Shown here one piece after another: positions 1-5,553 of a stretch of 7,217 bases of DNA (its first letter is position 1; the number at the start of each line of letters is the position of its first letter). The notes beneath the pieces were generated by a model. That model did no database searches. It was not told where the DNA came from and saw nothing but the letters and a program-made list of their open reading frames with translations. Position numbers and translations under genes: made by a program. Source of the stretch: JAKEGN01 sp964465665 (GTDB lineage: Bacteria; Pseudomonadota; Gammaproteobacteria; Steroidobacterales; Woeseiaceae); the NCBI GenBank assembly GCA_964465665.1, contig CAYXKM010000006.1, positions 1 to 7,217 of the forward strand. Reading direction: 5' to 3'.

Positions 1-193
1 CCTGCGAGAATTCGTCCTCCCCGATGATCCGCTGAATCCTGTAGCTGCGGAACAACAGGGTGAGCAAAAGCTGCAGTATCGGCATGCCGATGGCAAAATA
101 CAGACGCCGAACAAGCGATCGACGCCGTCGCGAGTTCGGACTCAGGCGCGCATCGACATGCGAGTAATCGTTGGTCGTCTTGTCGTCAATCAT
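1..193 (-). CDS. Partial membrane acyltransferase-like protein (N-terminal 64 residues)
   Basis: An open reading frame on the minus strand starts at the ATG at 193-191 and runs off the left edge without a stop. No in-frame start codon lies in the codons just upstream. AGGAG sits about 14 nt upstream of the ATG, which is rather far for a ribosome binding site. The visible protein has a polar, Arg-rich start (RRRR at residues 22-25), a hydrophobic segment at about 31-48 (YFAIGMPILQLLLTLLF) and then RSYRIQRIIGEDEF. That layout resembles the start of lysophospholipid acyltransferase-type (DUF374/PlsC-like) proteins, where a membrane anchor is followed by a strand ending in IxGxE(H/E). The catalytic HX4D motif would lie beyond the edge, so the family call is tentative. 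The gene is divergent from the FAAL/KAS III pair, which would suit a role in placing an acyl chain on a lipid, but that is inference. Confidence 0.5.
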   Translation of the reverse strand, partial: MIDDKTTNDYSHVDARLSPNSRRRRSLVRRLYFAIGMPILQLLLTLLFRSYRIQRIIGEDEFSQ

Positions 194-385
194 TGTCGTC
201 CGCGTGACTCCTGCCGAACAATTGCAAAACGGCACCGCACCACTCAAACAAACCTCAGTTTGCAGGCAGGTAGCTGAATTGGACATGAAAATCGCAATAT
301 ACCGGTCGGGCGTACCCGTTCAGGCGCGCGAGTTTGCAGTACCGGTTCCATGCGGGTCAATGTACTATTCCCTGTATACGTGAAA

Positions 386-414
386 TTCAGAGCCTGAAAC
401 TTTCGCCTTATCAT
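386..414 (+). promoter_or_regulatory. Candidate sigma-70 promoter for the FAAL/KAS III operon
   Basis: TTCAGA at 386-391 (4 of 6 matches to TTGACA) is followed after exactly 17 bp by TATCAT at 409-414 (5 of 6 matches to TATAAT). This predicts a start near 421 and a leader of about 45 nt before the ATG at 466. The -35 lies inside a short inverted repeat, TTCAG-AGC-CTGAA (386-398), and GAAACTTTC (396-404) fills part of the spacer, so a repressor site is possible. The rest of the 194-465 divergent region holds the direct repeats AGTTTGCAG (257-265 and 331-339) and TACCGGT (300-306 and 340-346). I found no convincing promoter for the leftward gene there. Confidence 0.35.
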
Positions 415-465
415 GAACTTGGCCACAAGCGGAGTTGACCGGGCCCGCCGCGCCGGAAACCCGCG

Positions 466-2406
466 ATGATCCTATACAACAGCCTGATCGACATCCTTGC
501 AGCCGCCCGGCAGCGCGACCGGGCGCTCTGCCTGATCGACGGGGAAGACGACGAGTCGACCGTTTCCTTCGACGAAATATGGAACCGTTCGATCGCACTC
601 CTCGGTGTCCTGCAGAAACGCGGGATGATGCCAGGCGACGAACTTGTCATCTTCAGCAGGTCGAACGAACAGTTCGTCGTCGCGTTCTGGGCAGCGATAC
701 TCGGTGGCATCGTGCCGGTGCCGGTTGCTGTCGGCATCAGCGACGAACACCGGCTGAAGCTGTTCCGTATTCTGCAACAAATGCGCCGCGGTACGCTCTA
801 CACCGACCCGGAGCTGCTGCAGCGGCTGAAGGCGTTGGCCGAATCGCAGAATCTTCCCGGCGTGCGCAACTCATTGCAGCAGAATTCCATCCTGATGGGC
901 GCAATCGAATCCGGGCAGCCAGGACAGGTTGCAAAGGTCAGGCCGGACGACCTCGCATTCATTCAATACTCGTCCGGTTCAACGAGCGACCCGAAAGGCG
1001 TTTGCCTCACTCATGCAAATATATGCACCAATCTTCGCGCGATCATCGAAAGATTGCGCTTCACACCGGACGATCATGCTTTGAGCTGGATGCCCCTGAC
1101 GCACGATATGGGGCTGATCGGCTATCATCTCAGTGTACTTACGGCCGGTATGAATCATGCCGTTATGGACACCGGCCTGTTCGTGCGTCGCCCGCTGCTG
1201 TGGATGAGCAAGGCAAGTGAGCTCGGTTCGACCCAGCTGTGTTCGCCCAACTTCGGCTACAAGCATTTTCTGAAACTTTACGAACGCAAGGGATTGCCGG
1301 GCCTCGACCTTAGCCGCGTCAAACTGATCCTGAACGGCGCCGAACCGATTTACTGGGACCTGTGCAGGGAATTCCTGAAGGCGCTCGCGCCCAGCGGTTT
1401 GAAAAGCAACACCATGCATCCTGTGTACGGGTTGGCGGAAGCGACCCTTGCAGTGACGATGCCGGAACCGGGTCACAGCTTTTCGCGAATCATTGCGAAC
1501 CGGCACTCGCTCAAAATCGGTGCGGACTACGAGCCAGTAACGGAAGGGCACGCGAACGCAGTCAGCTTCCTCAAACTCGGGCCGGCGGTTCGCGACGTCG
1601 AACTGCGCCTCGCCGACGACAACGATACGATGCTTGCGGACGGTCGCATCGGCCATATTCAGTTGCATGGCGGCAGTATCACGCGTGGCCTGTATCACGC
1701 GGAGGACGCGCAAAATGCGCTGTTTACGGCGGACGGATGGCTGCGAACAGGGGACGTGGGCGTAAGAGTCAATGGCGAACTGGTCGTTACCGGCAGAGTC
1801 AAGGACATCATCATCATCAATGGCCAGAATTACTATCCGCACGATCTCGAGGAAATTGTTGCCGGTATCGAAGGATTCGATCTCGGCAAAGTTGTGGTCT
1901 GCGGTATTCGGCCGGCGAACAGTGCGGTCGAACAACTTATAGTATTCCTGCTGTATCGTCAGGATATTGCCTCGTTCGTTCCGCTGGTCGAACAGGTGCG
2001 CCAGCGCGTCGGCGCTCATGCCGGGCTGGAAGTGGAACAGGTCGTGCCCGTACCGAGAATACCCAAAACGACCAGCGGCAAGGTGCAGCGTTCTCTGTTG
2101 GCGACAGCATACCTGGACGGTGAATTCGCCGGGCCTCTGCGGGAGCTGGCCAACCTGATGGAAAGCACTGTGCGCGGCGACGCCGAGCCCGATCCGATGG
2201 TTGCGGACCTGCTGGCGATTTGCCGCGACTTTGTCCGCGACCGCCATATCGGCCCGGATGACAACCTGTTCGAAACCGGGGTCAGTTCGCTCACGCTTAC
2301 CGAGATCATGCTGGCGGTGGACCAGAAGTATCCCGGAAAAATCGACATCACCGACCTGTTCGATCACCCGACCGTACGTCGGATTGCTGCGTACATGCAG
2401 CGCTAG
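466..2406 (+). CDS. Fatty acyl-AMP ligase (FAAL) with fused C-terminal acyl carrier domain
   Basis: This 646-residue protein belongs to the adenylate-forming (ANL) superfamily. It should activate a free fatty acid with ATP to acyl-AMP and pass the acyl group to a phosphopantetheine thiol rather than to CoA. In order, it shows the P-loop YSSGSTSDPKG (168-178), the FAAL-typical WMPLTHDMGLIGYH (208-221), SPNFGYKHF (260-268) and YGLAEATLAV (321-330), GWLRTGDVG with Asp430, GRVKDIIIINGQNYYPHDLE (443-461), and the A10 motif IPKTTSGK with Lys539. The last 70 residues or so (about 575-646) form a carrier domain, DNLFETGVSSLTL, with Ser608 as the likely phosphopantetheine site. The residue before it is Ser, not the usual Asp or His. 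The ATG at 466 is the first start after an in-frame stop at 436-438. Its ribosome binding site is weak (CGGAAA, 6 nt upstream). A KAS III gene follows 15 bp downstream, so the two are probably one operon. A long-chain acyl-CoA synthetase is less likely because of the FAAL motifs and the fused carrier. The substrate chain length cannot be read from the sequence. Confidence 0.93.
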   Translation: MILYNSLIDILAAARQRDRALCLIDGEDDESTVSFDEIWNRSIALLGVLQKRGMMPGDELVIFSRSNEQFVVAFWAAILGGIVPVPVAVGISDEHRLKLFRILQQMRRGTLYTDPELLQRLKALAESQNLPGVRNSLQQNSILMGAIESGQPGQVAKVRPDDLAFIQYSSGSTSDPKGVCLTHANICTNLRAIIERLRFTPDDHALSWMPLTHDMGLIGYHLSVLTAGMNHAVMDTGLFVRRPLLWMSKASELGSTQLCSPNFGYKHFLKLYERKGLPGLDLSRVKLILNGAEPIYWDLCREFLKALAPSGLKSNTMHPVYGLAEATLAVTMPEPGHSFSRIIANRHSLKIGADYEPVTEGHANAVSFLKLGPAVRDVELRLADDNDTMLADGRIGHIQLHGGSITRGLYHAEDAQNALFTADGWLRTGDVGVRVNGELVVTGRVKDIIIINGQNYYPHDLEEIVAGIEGFDLGKVVVCGIRPANSAVEQLIVFLLYRQDIASFVPLVEQVRQRVGAHAGLEVEQVVPVPRIPKTTSGKVQRSLLATAYLDGEFAGPLRELANLMESTVRGDAEPDPMVADLLAICRDFVRDRHIGPDDNLFETGVSSLTLTEIMLAVDQKYPGKIDITDLFDHPTVRRIAAYMQR

Positions 2407-2421
2407 GCCAGGGTCAATACG

Positions 2422-3390
2422 ATGAAATATTCGAGCATTGCCGGCACGGGCGGGTACCTGCCGAGCCGCGTAATGACCAACAAGGATTTCGAGGCGCTGG
2501 TCGACACCTCGGACCAATGGATTCAGGAGCGCACCGGCATCAAGCGCCGTCACGTGGCCGCGGATGACGAAACCACCTCGGACATGGCACTCGAAGCCGC
2601 ATTGCAGGCGCTCTCGATGGCCGCGGTGGATAAGGCGGAGATCGACCTGATCGTGATCGCAACGACCACCCCGGACAAAGTATTCCCGAGCACTGCCTGC
2701 ATTCTGCAGCGCCGCCTCGGCATCAGTGGATTCGCCGCTTTCGACGTTCACGCCGCCTGTGCCGGATTCATTTATGCACTCGATATTGCGAATCGGTTCA
2801 TCAAAACCGGAGGCGCGCAATGCGCACTGGTCATTGGTGCAGAAATGTACTCGCGCATCATCAACTGGCAGGATCGTGGCACCTGTGTGCTGTTCGGCGA
2901 CGGGGCCGGCGCCGTAGTCCTGCGCGCATCGGACCAACCCGGCATTCTGTCGACCCATATTCATGCGGACGGGCAACACGAGGAGCTGTTGCATGTGCCA
3001 GCAGGCATTTCCAAGGGCTATGAACAGGTGCAAAGGGAGCAGGCTTTTATACAGATGAAAGGGAACGAGGTGTTTCGAGCGGCCGTTGGCGTGCTGGACG
3101 CCATTGCCCGCGAAACGCTGTCCGTGAACAAGGTCGAAGCCGGGGACATCGACTGGCTGATTCCGCACCAGGCAAACCTTCGCATTATTTCGGCCGCGGC
3201 CAGGAAACTCGACCTGCCGATGGAGCGGGTGGTGGTCACGGTAGATCGGCACGCCAATACATCGAGCGCTTCGATCCCGCTGGCGCTCGATGTCGCGGTT
3301 CGAGACGGCCGGGTCCAGCGGGGCGACCTGTTGCTGTTCGAGGCCTTCGGCGCCGGGTTCACCTGGGGATCGGCATTGCTGCGCTACTGA
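2422..3390 (+). CDS. fabH: 3-oxoacyl-ACP synthase III (KAS III, FabH family)
   Basis: The protein has 322 residues, the usual FabH length. FabH enzymes start fatty-acid chains by condensing an acyl-CoA with malonyl-ACP. All three catalytic residues are in their normal motifs: Cys113 in HAACAGF, His249 in IPHQANLRI and Asn279 in HANTSSASIP. Other family marks are the N-terminal GTGGYLPSRVMTN, TSDQWIQERTGIKRR (29-43), the FGDGAGAVVL stretch (158-167) and the C-terminal FGAGFTWGSALL. The start has AGGG 8 nt upstream (2410-2413). It lies 15 bp behind the FAAL-ACP gene on the same strand, so co-transcription is likely. No plsX, fabD, fabG or acpP is beside it, which differs from the usual housekeeping fabH cluster. 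It may be a second, specialised KAS III that uses the acyl group delivered by the FAAL carrier, as primer or for transfer. That is inference; the sequence itself is that of an ordinary active FabH. Confidence 0.93.
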   Translation: MKYSSIAGTGGYLPSRVMTNKDFEALVDTSDQWIQERTGIKRRHVAADDETTSDMALEAALQALSMAAVDKAEIDLIVIATTTPDKVFPSTACILQRRLGISGFAAFDVHAACAGFIYALDIANRFIKTGGAQCALVIGAEMYSRIINWQDRGTCVLFGDGAGAVVLRASDQPGILSTHIHADGQHEELLHVPAGISKGYEQVQREQAFIQMKGNEVFRAAVGVLDAIARETLSVNKVEAGDIDWLIPHQANLRIISAAARKLDLPMERVVVTVDRHANTSSASIPLALDVAVRDGRVQRGDLLLFEAFGAGFTWGSALLRY

Positions 3391-3479
3391 GCGTCTGCTG
3401 CGCGTGGTTGCCAAATCGACCGCTTGCACTAATATTTGCCGGAAATTCGATCGTAAGTTCTTGTTTTTTTAGACCTTAA

Positions 3480-3506
3480 TTGTAATCAACGAAAGTCTGG
3501 TAGACT
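3480..3506 (+). promoter_or_regulatory. Possible promoter of the small membrane-protein gene
   Basis: TTGTAA (3480-3485) and TAGACT (3501-3506) could form -35 and -10 elements, but the 15-bp spacer is short. The -10 is followed at once by GCCCGGGCC, a GC-rich discriminator of the kind found at promoters under stringent (ppGpp) control. The predicted start near 3513 would give a leader of about 95 nt. The elements are imperfect and the call is weak. Confidence 0.3.
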
Positions 3507-3516
3507 GCCCGGGCCT

Positions 3517-3544
3517 TACGTTTAACGCTCTACGTTCGACGCTT
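3517..3544. repeat. Tandem 14-bp imperfect direct repeat in the leader
   Basis: Two directly adjacent 14-mers, TACGTTTAACGCTC (3517-3530) and TACGTTCGACGCTT (3531-3544), agree at 11 of 14 positions. They lie just downstream of the possible -10 element and 65 bp before the start codon of the small membrane-protein gene. They could be a paired protein-binding site or a chance local duplication. The rest of the 3391-3608 gap holds a run of seven T (3464-3470) with no stable stem before it, and nothing else I can name. Confidence 0.5.
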
Positions 3545-3608
3545 GATACCGGCAGCATCACGCTGCCAAAACAAAAACAATAAATTAAAGGCACACAAGG
3601 GGTTAATC

Positions 3609-3917
3609 ATGGGACTGAGCAAAATTGTTCGGCTGGTCGCGTTGCTGATCGCAATCGTTGCGGCGTTCGTCGATCTGCCGGAGGAAGCCGCCATCGTGGC
3701 ACTCGCCGGCCTGGTCGGCGGCTACTTTATTGAGGAAGAATATGCGTCGCGGTTCCTCATCGGCACCCTCGCGCTGGCGATGGTGCACGGCGCGCTGCAA
3801 CCGATCTGGGGAATCGGCGCGTACCTCACCATGCTGCTCGGCAGCGTCAGCATGCTGTTCAACGCGGCGGCCTGCACCGTAATCGTCATGGGCGTGTACA
3901 ATCGCCTGAAACCCTGA
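3609..3917 (+). CDS. Small integral membrane protein, unknown function (102 aa)
   Basis: I chose the ATG at 3609 because a strong ribosome binding site, AAGGGG (3597-3602), lies 6 nt upstream. An upstream in-frame ATG at 3543 has no such site and would add a polar, Lys/Asn-rich stretch. The 102-residue product is almost entirely hydrophobic, with likely membrane segments at about 6-21, 26-41, 48-63 and 68-97; the last stretch is long enough for one long or two short helices. Short charged turns separate them: DLPEE (22-26) and EEEYASR (42-48). The only positive charges are Lys5, Arg8, Arg48, Arg99 and Lys101. I do not recognise the family and see no catalytic motif. It appears to be a single-gene unit, with its own leader upstream and a strong terminator 21 bp after its stop. 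A small inner-membrane protein is all that can be claimed. Confidence 0.8.
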   Translation: MGLSKIVRLVALLIAIVAAFVDLPEEAAIVALAGLVGGYFIEEEYASRFLIGTLALAMVHGALQPIWGIGAYLTMLLGSVSMLFNAAACTVIVMGVYNRLKP

Positions 3918-3938
3918 CAGAACCGAAGCAGGGCAAAT

Positions 3939-3967
3939 AAAAGGTCTGCGCAAGCGGACCTTTTTTT
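3939..3967 (+). terminator. Strong Rho-independent terminator
   Basis: An 11-bp stem runs from 3939-3949 (AAAAGGTCTGC) to 3954-3964 (GCGGACCTTTT) with one T·G wobble. A GCAA (GNRA) tetraloop closes it and a run of seven T (3961-3967) follows. It lies 21 bp after the stop of the small membrane-protein gene. The A-rich 5' flank would also give a short U-tract on the other strand, but no leftward gene ends here. Confidence 0.92.
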
Positions 3968-4037
3968 GCCTGCAGCAAGTTCATACAATAGAACCAGTAG
4001 ATGACATAACTTATTGAAAAAGCGATATATGTACGGA

Positions 4038-4063
4038 GAAAATGTGAGTCACGTCACATTTTC
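4038..4063. promoter_or_regulatory. CRP-type operator with perfect 10-bp arms
   Basis: GAAAATGTGA (4038-4047) and TCACATTTTC (4054-4063) are exact reverse complements separated by 6 bp. The core TGTGA-N6-TCACA is the full E. coli CRP consensus, and the flanking A and T runs match the extended consensus. The centre, between 4050 and 4051, lies exactly 41.5 bp upstream of the start predicted from the TATACT -10 element. That is the spacing of class II CRP-activated promoters. Crp, Vfr and Clp proteins share this motif, so the sequence does not tell which regulator binds. Confidence 0.88.
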
Positions 4064-4092
4064 GGTTATTGACCGTCTCTATACTGCGACAA
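4057..4092 (+). promoter_or_regulatory. CRP-dependent class II promoter
   Basis: TATACT at 4080-4085 (5 of 6 matches to TATAAT) predicts a start near 4092. The -35 position, 17 bp upstream (4057-4062, CATTTT), is a poor match and overlaps the right arm of the CRP site. Weak -35 elements covered by the activator are typical of class II promoters. Transcription would run rightward into the 52-codon gene with a leader of about 64 nt. Confidence 0.75.
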
Positions 4093-4098
4093 ACGAGC

Positions 4099-4118
4099 CT
4101 GTCGCCAGAGTGCGACAG
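4099..4118 (+). other. Hairpin in the 5' leader of the small CRP-controlled gene
   Basis: CTGTCGC (4099-4105) and GCGACAG (4112-4118) form a perfect 7-bp stem with a 6-nt loop, beginning about 8 nt from the predicted transcript start. Two copies of CAGCAACG (4116-4123 and 4125-4132) follow. The hairpin could protect the 5' end of the RNA or affect translation; no ligand-binding or known riboswitch fold is recognised. Confidence 0.5.
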
Positions 4119-4155
4119 CAACGCCAGCAACGGCTACAGACCTGTCAATACACTT

Positions 4156-4314
4156 ATGGACACACCACTTTCCCGATCGTACGTTTCGCTGAAGCTTTCG
4201 GAAGTTCAGAAGCGCTGCAATGAACTCATGGACGAGCCGGATGGCCTTGCCGAGTTGCGGCTGGAAGAGCCTGAAACCGTTGCCGATAGCGGCGATCCGT
4301 ACAACCACGCCTGA
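4156..4314 (+). CDS. Small acidic protein, unknown function (52 aa)
   Basis: The frame is open upstream to 4069, but that ATG lies before the predicted transcript start near 4092, so the ATG at 4156 is preferred. No clear Shine-Dalgarno sequence precedes it (ACCTGTCAATACACTT), which lowers confidence in the exact start. The product begins MDTPLSRSYVSLKLSEVQKR, has one Cys (21), and is rich in Glu and Asp in its second half (LEEPETVADSGDPYNHA at the end). Residues 11-38 could form an amphipathic helix. There is no signal peptide or membrane segment, so it is probably cytosolic. The gene is alone behind a CRP-type promoter and converges with the protease gene, 11 bp between stop codons. I do not recognise the family. 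The transcript could also act as a regulatory RNA, but the well-formed acidic C-terminus supports a coding role. Confidence 0.55.
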   Translation: MDTPLSRSYVSLKLSEVQKRCNELMDEPDGLAELRLEEPETVADSGDPYNHA

Positions 4315-4325
4315 GGCGGCCGTCG

Positions 4326-5111
4326 TTACCCGGCGTTATGCGGTTCGGCAGGAGGCTGCCGCGACGCGCCGCGAGCATCCCCCTCTGCGCTGGCAATCAC
4401 CACGCAAATAGCGCATTCCGCTTCGTAGCCTTTTTGGTTGTGCAGCCCGCGTATCAGCAGGATGCGCCATAGCCAGATCACCAACATCAGCAGCGCCGAC
4501 AGTGGCAGGGCAGCGAGCGGCTCAGCCAGAACCAGGAAATCATACCCACCGTGAAGGAATGCGGCCGCCGGCACCGACAGCAGGCCGGGCGACCACCATG
4601 AACTCATGCGCAGGTAGGCCCGGCCGACGTAGTAACCCCAAACGGAGGCAAACATCATGTGCACCAGGGGTGCGGCAAAGCCGCGCGCGACAGCCTCCAC
4701 CGAGGTCAGAAACTGCAGGTAATGGAGATTCTCGACCGTGGCGTAGCCGAGGGCAATGAACGAGGCGTAAACGATCCCGTCCAGAGGTTCGTCGAAGGCG
4801 CGGAATCGCAGCACGACGAGAAGGAACGGCAGCAGCTTGGCCAGTTCCTCGATCGGACCGATGGCGAGCATCGAGTAGGCCAGGAGCCGCGGCAGGTTGC
4901 CGAGTCCAAGCTCCAGGGCATCGAATCGCAGCCCCACCAGACCAAGACCCGCATACAGCCACGAGCTGATCGCGGCGCTGCCGCATCCGAGCAGAAAGCA
5001 CAACACAAGATTCGCCGCCGGTTCGGGCAGGTGCCGGTCGTGGTAATAATGGTAGGCCGCCCAGAGCAGCACCGGCAGTACAATTTGCAGCAGGAACCAG
5101 GTAAACGGCAT
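4326..5111 (-). CDS. PrsW-family intramembrane metalloprotease
   Basis: This 261-residue, multi-pass membrane protein carries the PrsW motifs in order: PIEELAK with Glu88 and Glu89; DGIVYASFIALGYATVEN (111-128) with Glu127 and Asn128; His151 in LVHMMFASVWGYYVG; and His187 and Asp191 in LHGGYDF. These Glu and His residues are thought to bind the metal and carry out cleavage within the membrane. About seven hydrophobic segments are visible, from residue 4 to 220. The soluble tail (222-261) is variable and contains CAIC (233-236), which I cannot explain. In Bacillus, PrsW cleaves the anti-sigma factor RsiW; no sigma or anti-sigma gene is visible here, so the substrate is unknown. The start is the ATG at 5111-5109, with only a weak ribosome binding site. 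It lies 67 bp downstream of the Mpo1-like gene, with a terminator-like hairpin between. Confidence 0.88.
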   Translation of the reverse strand: MPFTWFLLQIVLPVLLWAAYHYYHDRHLPEPAANLVLCFLLGCGSAAISSWLYAGLGLVGLRFDALELGLGNLPRLLAYSMLAIGPIEELAKLLPFLLVVLRFRAFDEPLDGIVYASFIALGYATVENLHYLQFLTSVEAVARGFAAPLVHMMFASVWGYYVGRAYLRMSSWWSPGLLSVPAAAFLHGGYDFLVLAEPLAALPLSALLMLVIWLWRILLIRGLHNQKGYEAECAICVVIASAEGDARGASRQPPAEPHNAG

Positions 5112-5168
5112 GAACCGATTATCTGCGAGGACGGCTCAGTGGTCGTGCATCACCCTCACAAAACACGC

Positions 5169-5197
5169 AAAACCGGCTTCAGGGATGGCGAAACCGG
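5169..5197 (-). terminator. Weak terminator or attenuator straddling the Mpo1-like stop codon
   Basis: On the minus strand CCGGTTTC (5197-5190) pairs with GAAGCCGG (5180-5173), an 8-bp stem with one T·G wobble and a 9-nt loop. It is followed by TTTT (5172-5169) and, a few bases on, by another TTTT. The stop codon (5181-5179) lies at the loop/stem border, so translating ribosomes would disturb the fold. The U-tract is short. It could be a partial terminator that lowers expression of the downstream protease gene. Confidence 0.35.
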
Positions 5198-5496
5198 CCG
5201 CGAAGGAAGTCTTTCAGCATCACCCAGTCGCCCATGAAACTGTAGAGAGGGTACTGGAAGGTCGCGGGCCGGTTGCGCTCGAACGCGTAATGACCCACCC
5301 AGGCAAACGCGTAACCAGCGACCAGCCCGGCGAGGAGGAGCAGGTATTGTCCGCTCCACAACGCGTAAATCGAGATCAGCAATGCCAAAGACGTACCGGT
5401 GTAGTGCAGCGCCCGGCACACCGGGTTACTGTGCTCTCGCAAATAATAGGGATAGAACTCGGCGAAAGTCCTGAATCTATGACCTTGCTCGCTCAT
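5179..5496 (-). CDS. Mpo1-like (DUF962) membrane protein
   Basis: The 105-residue protein matches the Mpo1/YGL010w-like (DUF962) family over its whole length: FAEFYPYYLREHSNPVCR (11-28), LHYTGTSLAL (30-39), WVGHYAFERNRPATF (66-80) and YPLYSFMGDWVML (82-94). The conserved histidines His22, His31 and His69, with Glu73, are the likely Fe(II) ligands or active-site residues. Two membrane segments are visible, at about 34-48 and 51-67. Yeast Mpo1 is an Fe(II)-dependent dioxygenase that shortens 2-hydroxy fatty acids by one carbon (alpha-oxidation); the role of bacterial members is much less clear. The start is well set by AAGGGAG (5509-5503) 6 nt upstream of the ATG. The gene lies 79 bp downstream of the TonB receptor gene and 67 bp upstream of the PrsW-like gene, on the same strand as both. 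Confidence 0.92.
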   Translation of the reverse strand: MSEQGHRFRTFAEFYPYYLREHSNPVCRALHYTGTSLALLISIYALWSGQYLLLLAGLVAGYAFAWVGHYAFERNRPATFQYPLYSFMGDWVMLKDFLRGRFRHP

Positions 5497-5553
5497 GTTG
5501 CGCTCCCTTGTGGACGGTCGATGCCACCGCCTGCACCTATAGTCTGGCGGTCG

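Noticed and set aside
257..346. Short direct repeats AGTTTGCAG and TACCGGT as a regulatory array or attachment site
   Set aside because: Each occurs only twice at unequal spacing (74 and 40 bp), and no integrase or element boundary is nearby, so chance is the simpler explanation.
435..1220. A 261-codon plus-strand frame overlapping the start of the FAAL gene
   Set aside because: It is out of frame with the FAAL, begins at a noncanonical codon, and its product is an Arg-rich low-complexity string with no domain.
979..3429. An 816-codon open frame on the minus strand spanning the FAAL and fabH genes
   Set aside because: It lies antisense to two genes with intact catalytic motifs, crosses their intergenic gap, and has a Arg/His/Gln-rich composition typical of an antisense shadow in GC-rich DNA. 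No ribosome binding site or recognisable motif supports it.
3464..3470. Run of seven T downstream of fabH as a terminator
   Set aside because: The bases before it (GAAATTCGATCGTAAGTTC) form only a 3-bp stem, so an intrinsic terminator cannot be supported.
4014..4223. A 69-codon frame starting MKKRYMYGENV
   Set aside because: It would begin upstream of the CRP site and read through the operator and the -10 element, so it cannot be made from the predicted transcript. It also overlaps the better-supported 52-codon gene.
4659..5237. A 192-codon plus-strand frame antisense to the PrsW-like gene
   Set aside because: It is the complement of a gene with all family motifs in order, and its product is a Gln/Arg/Glu-rich string without structure.
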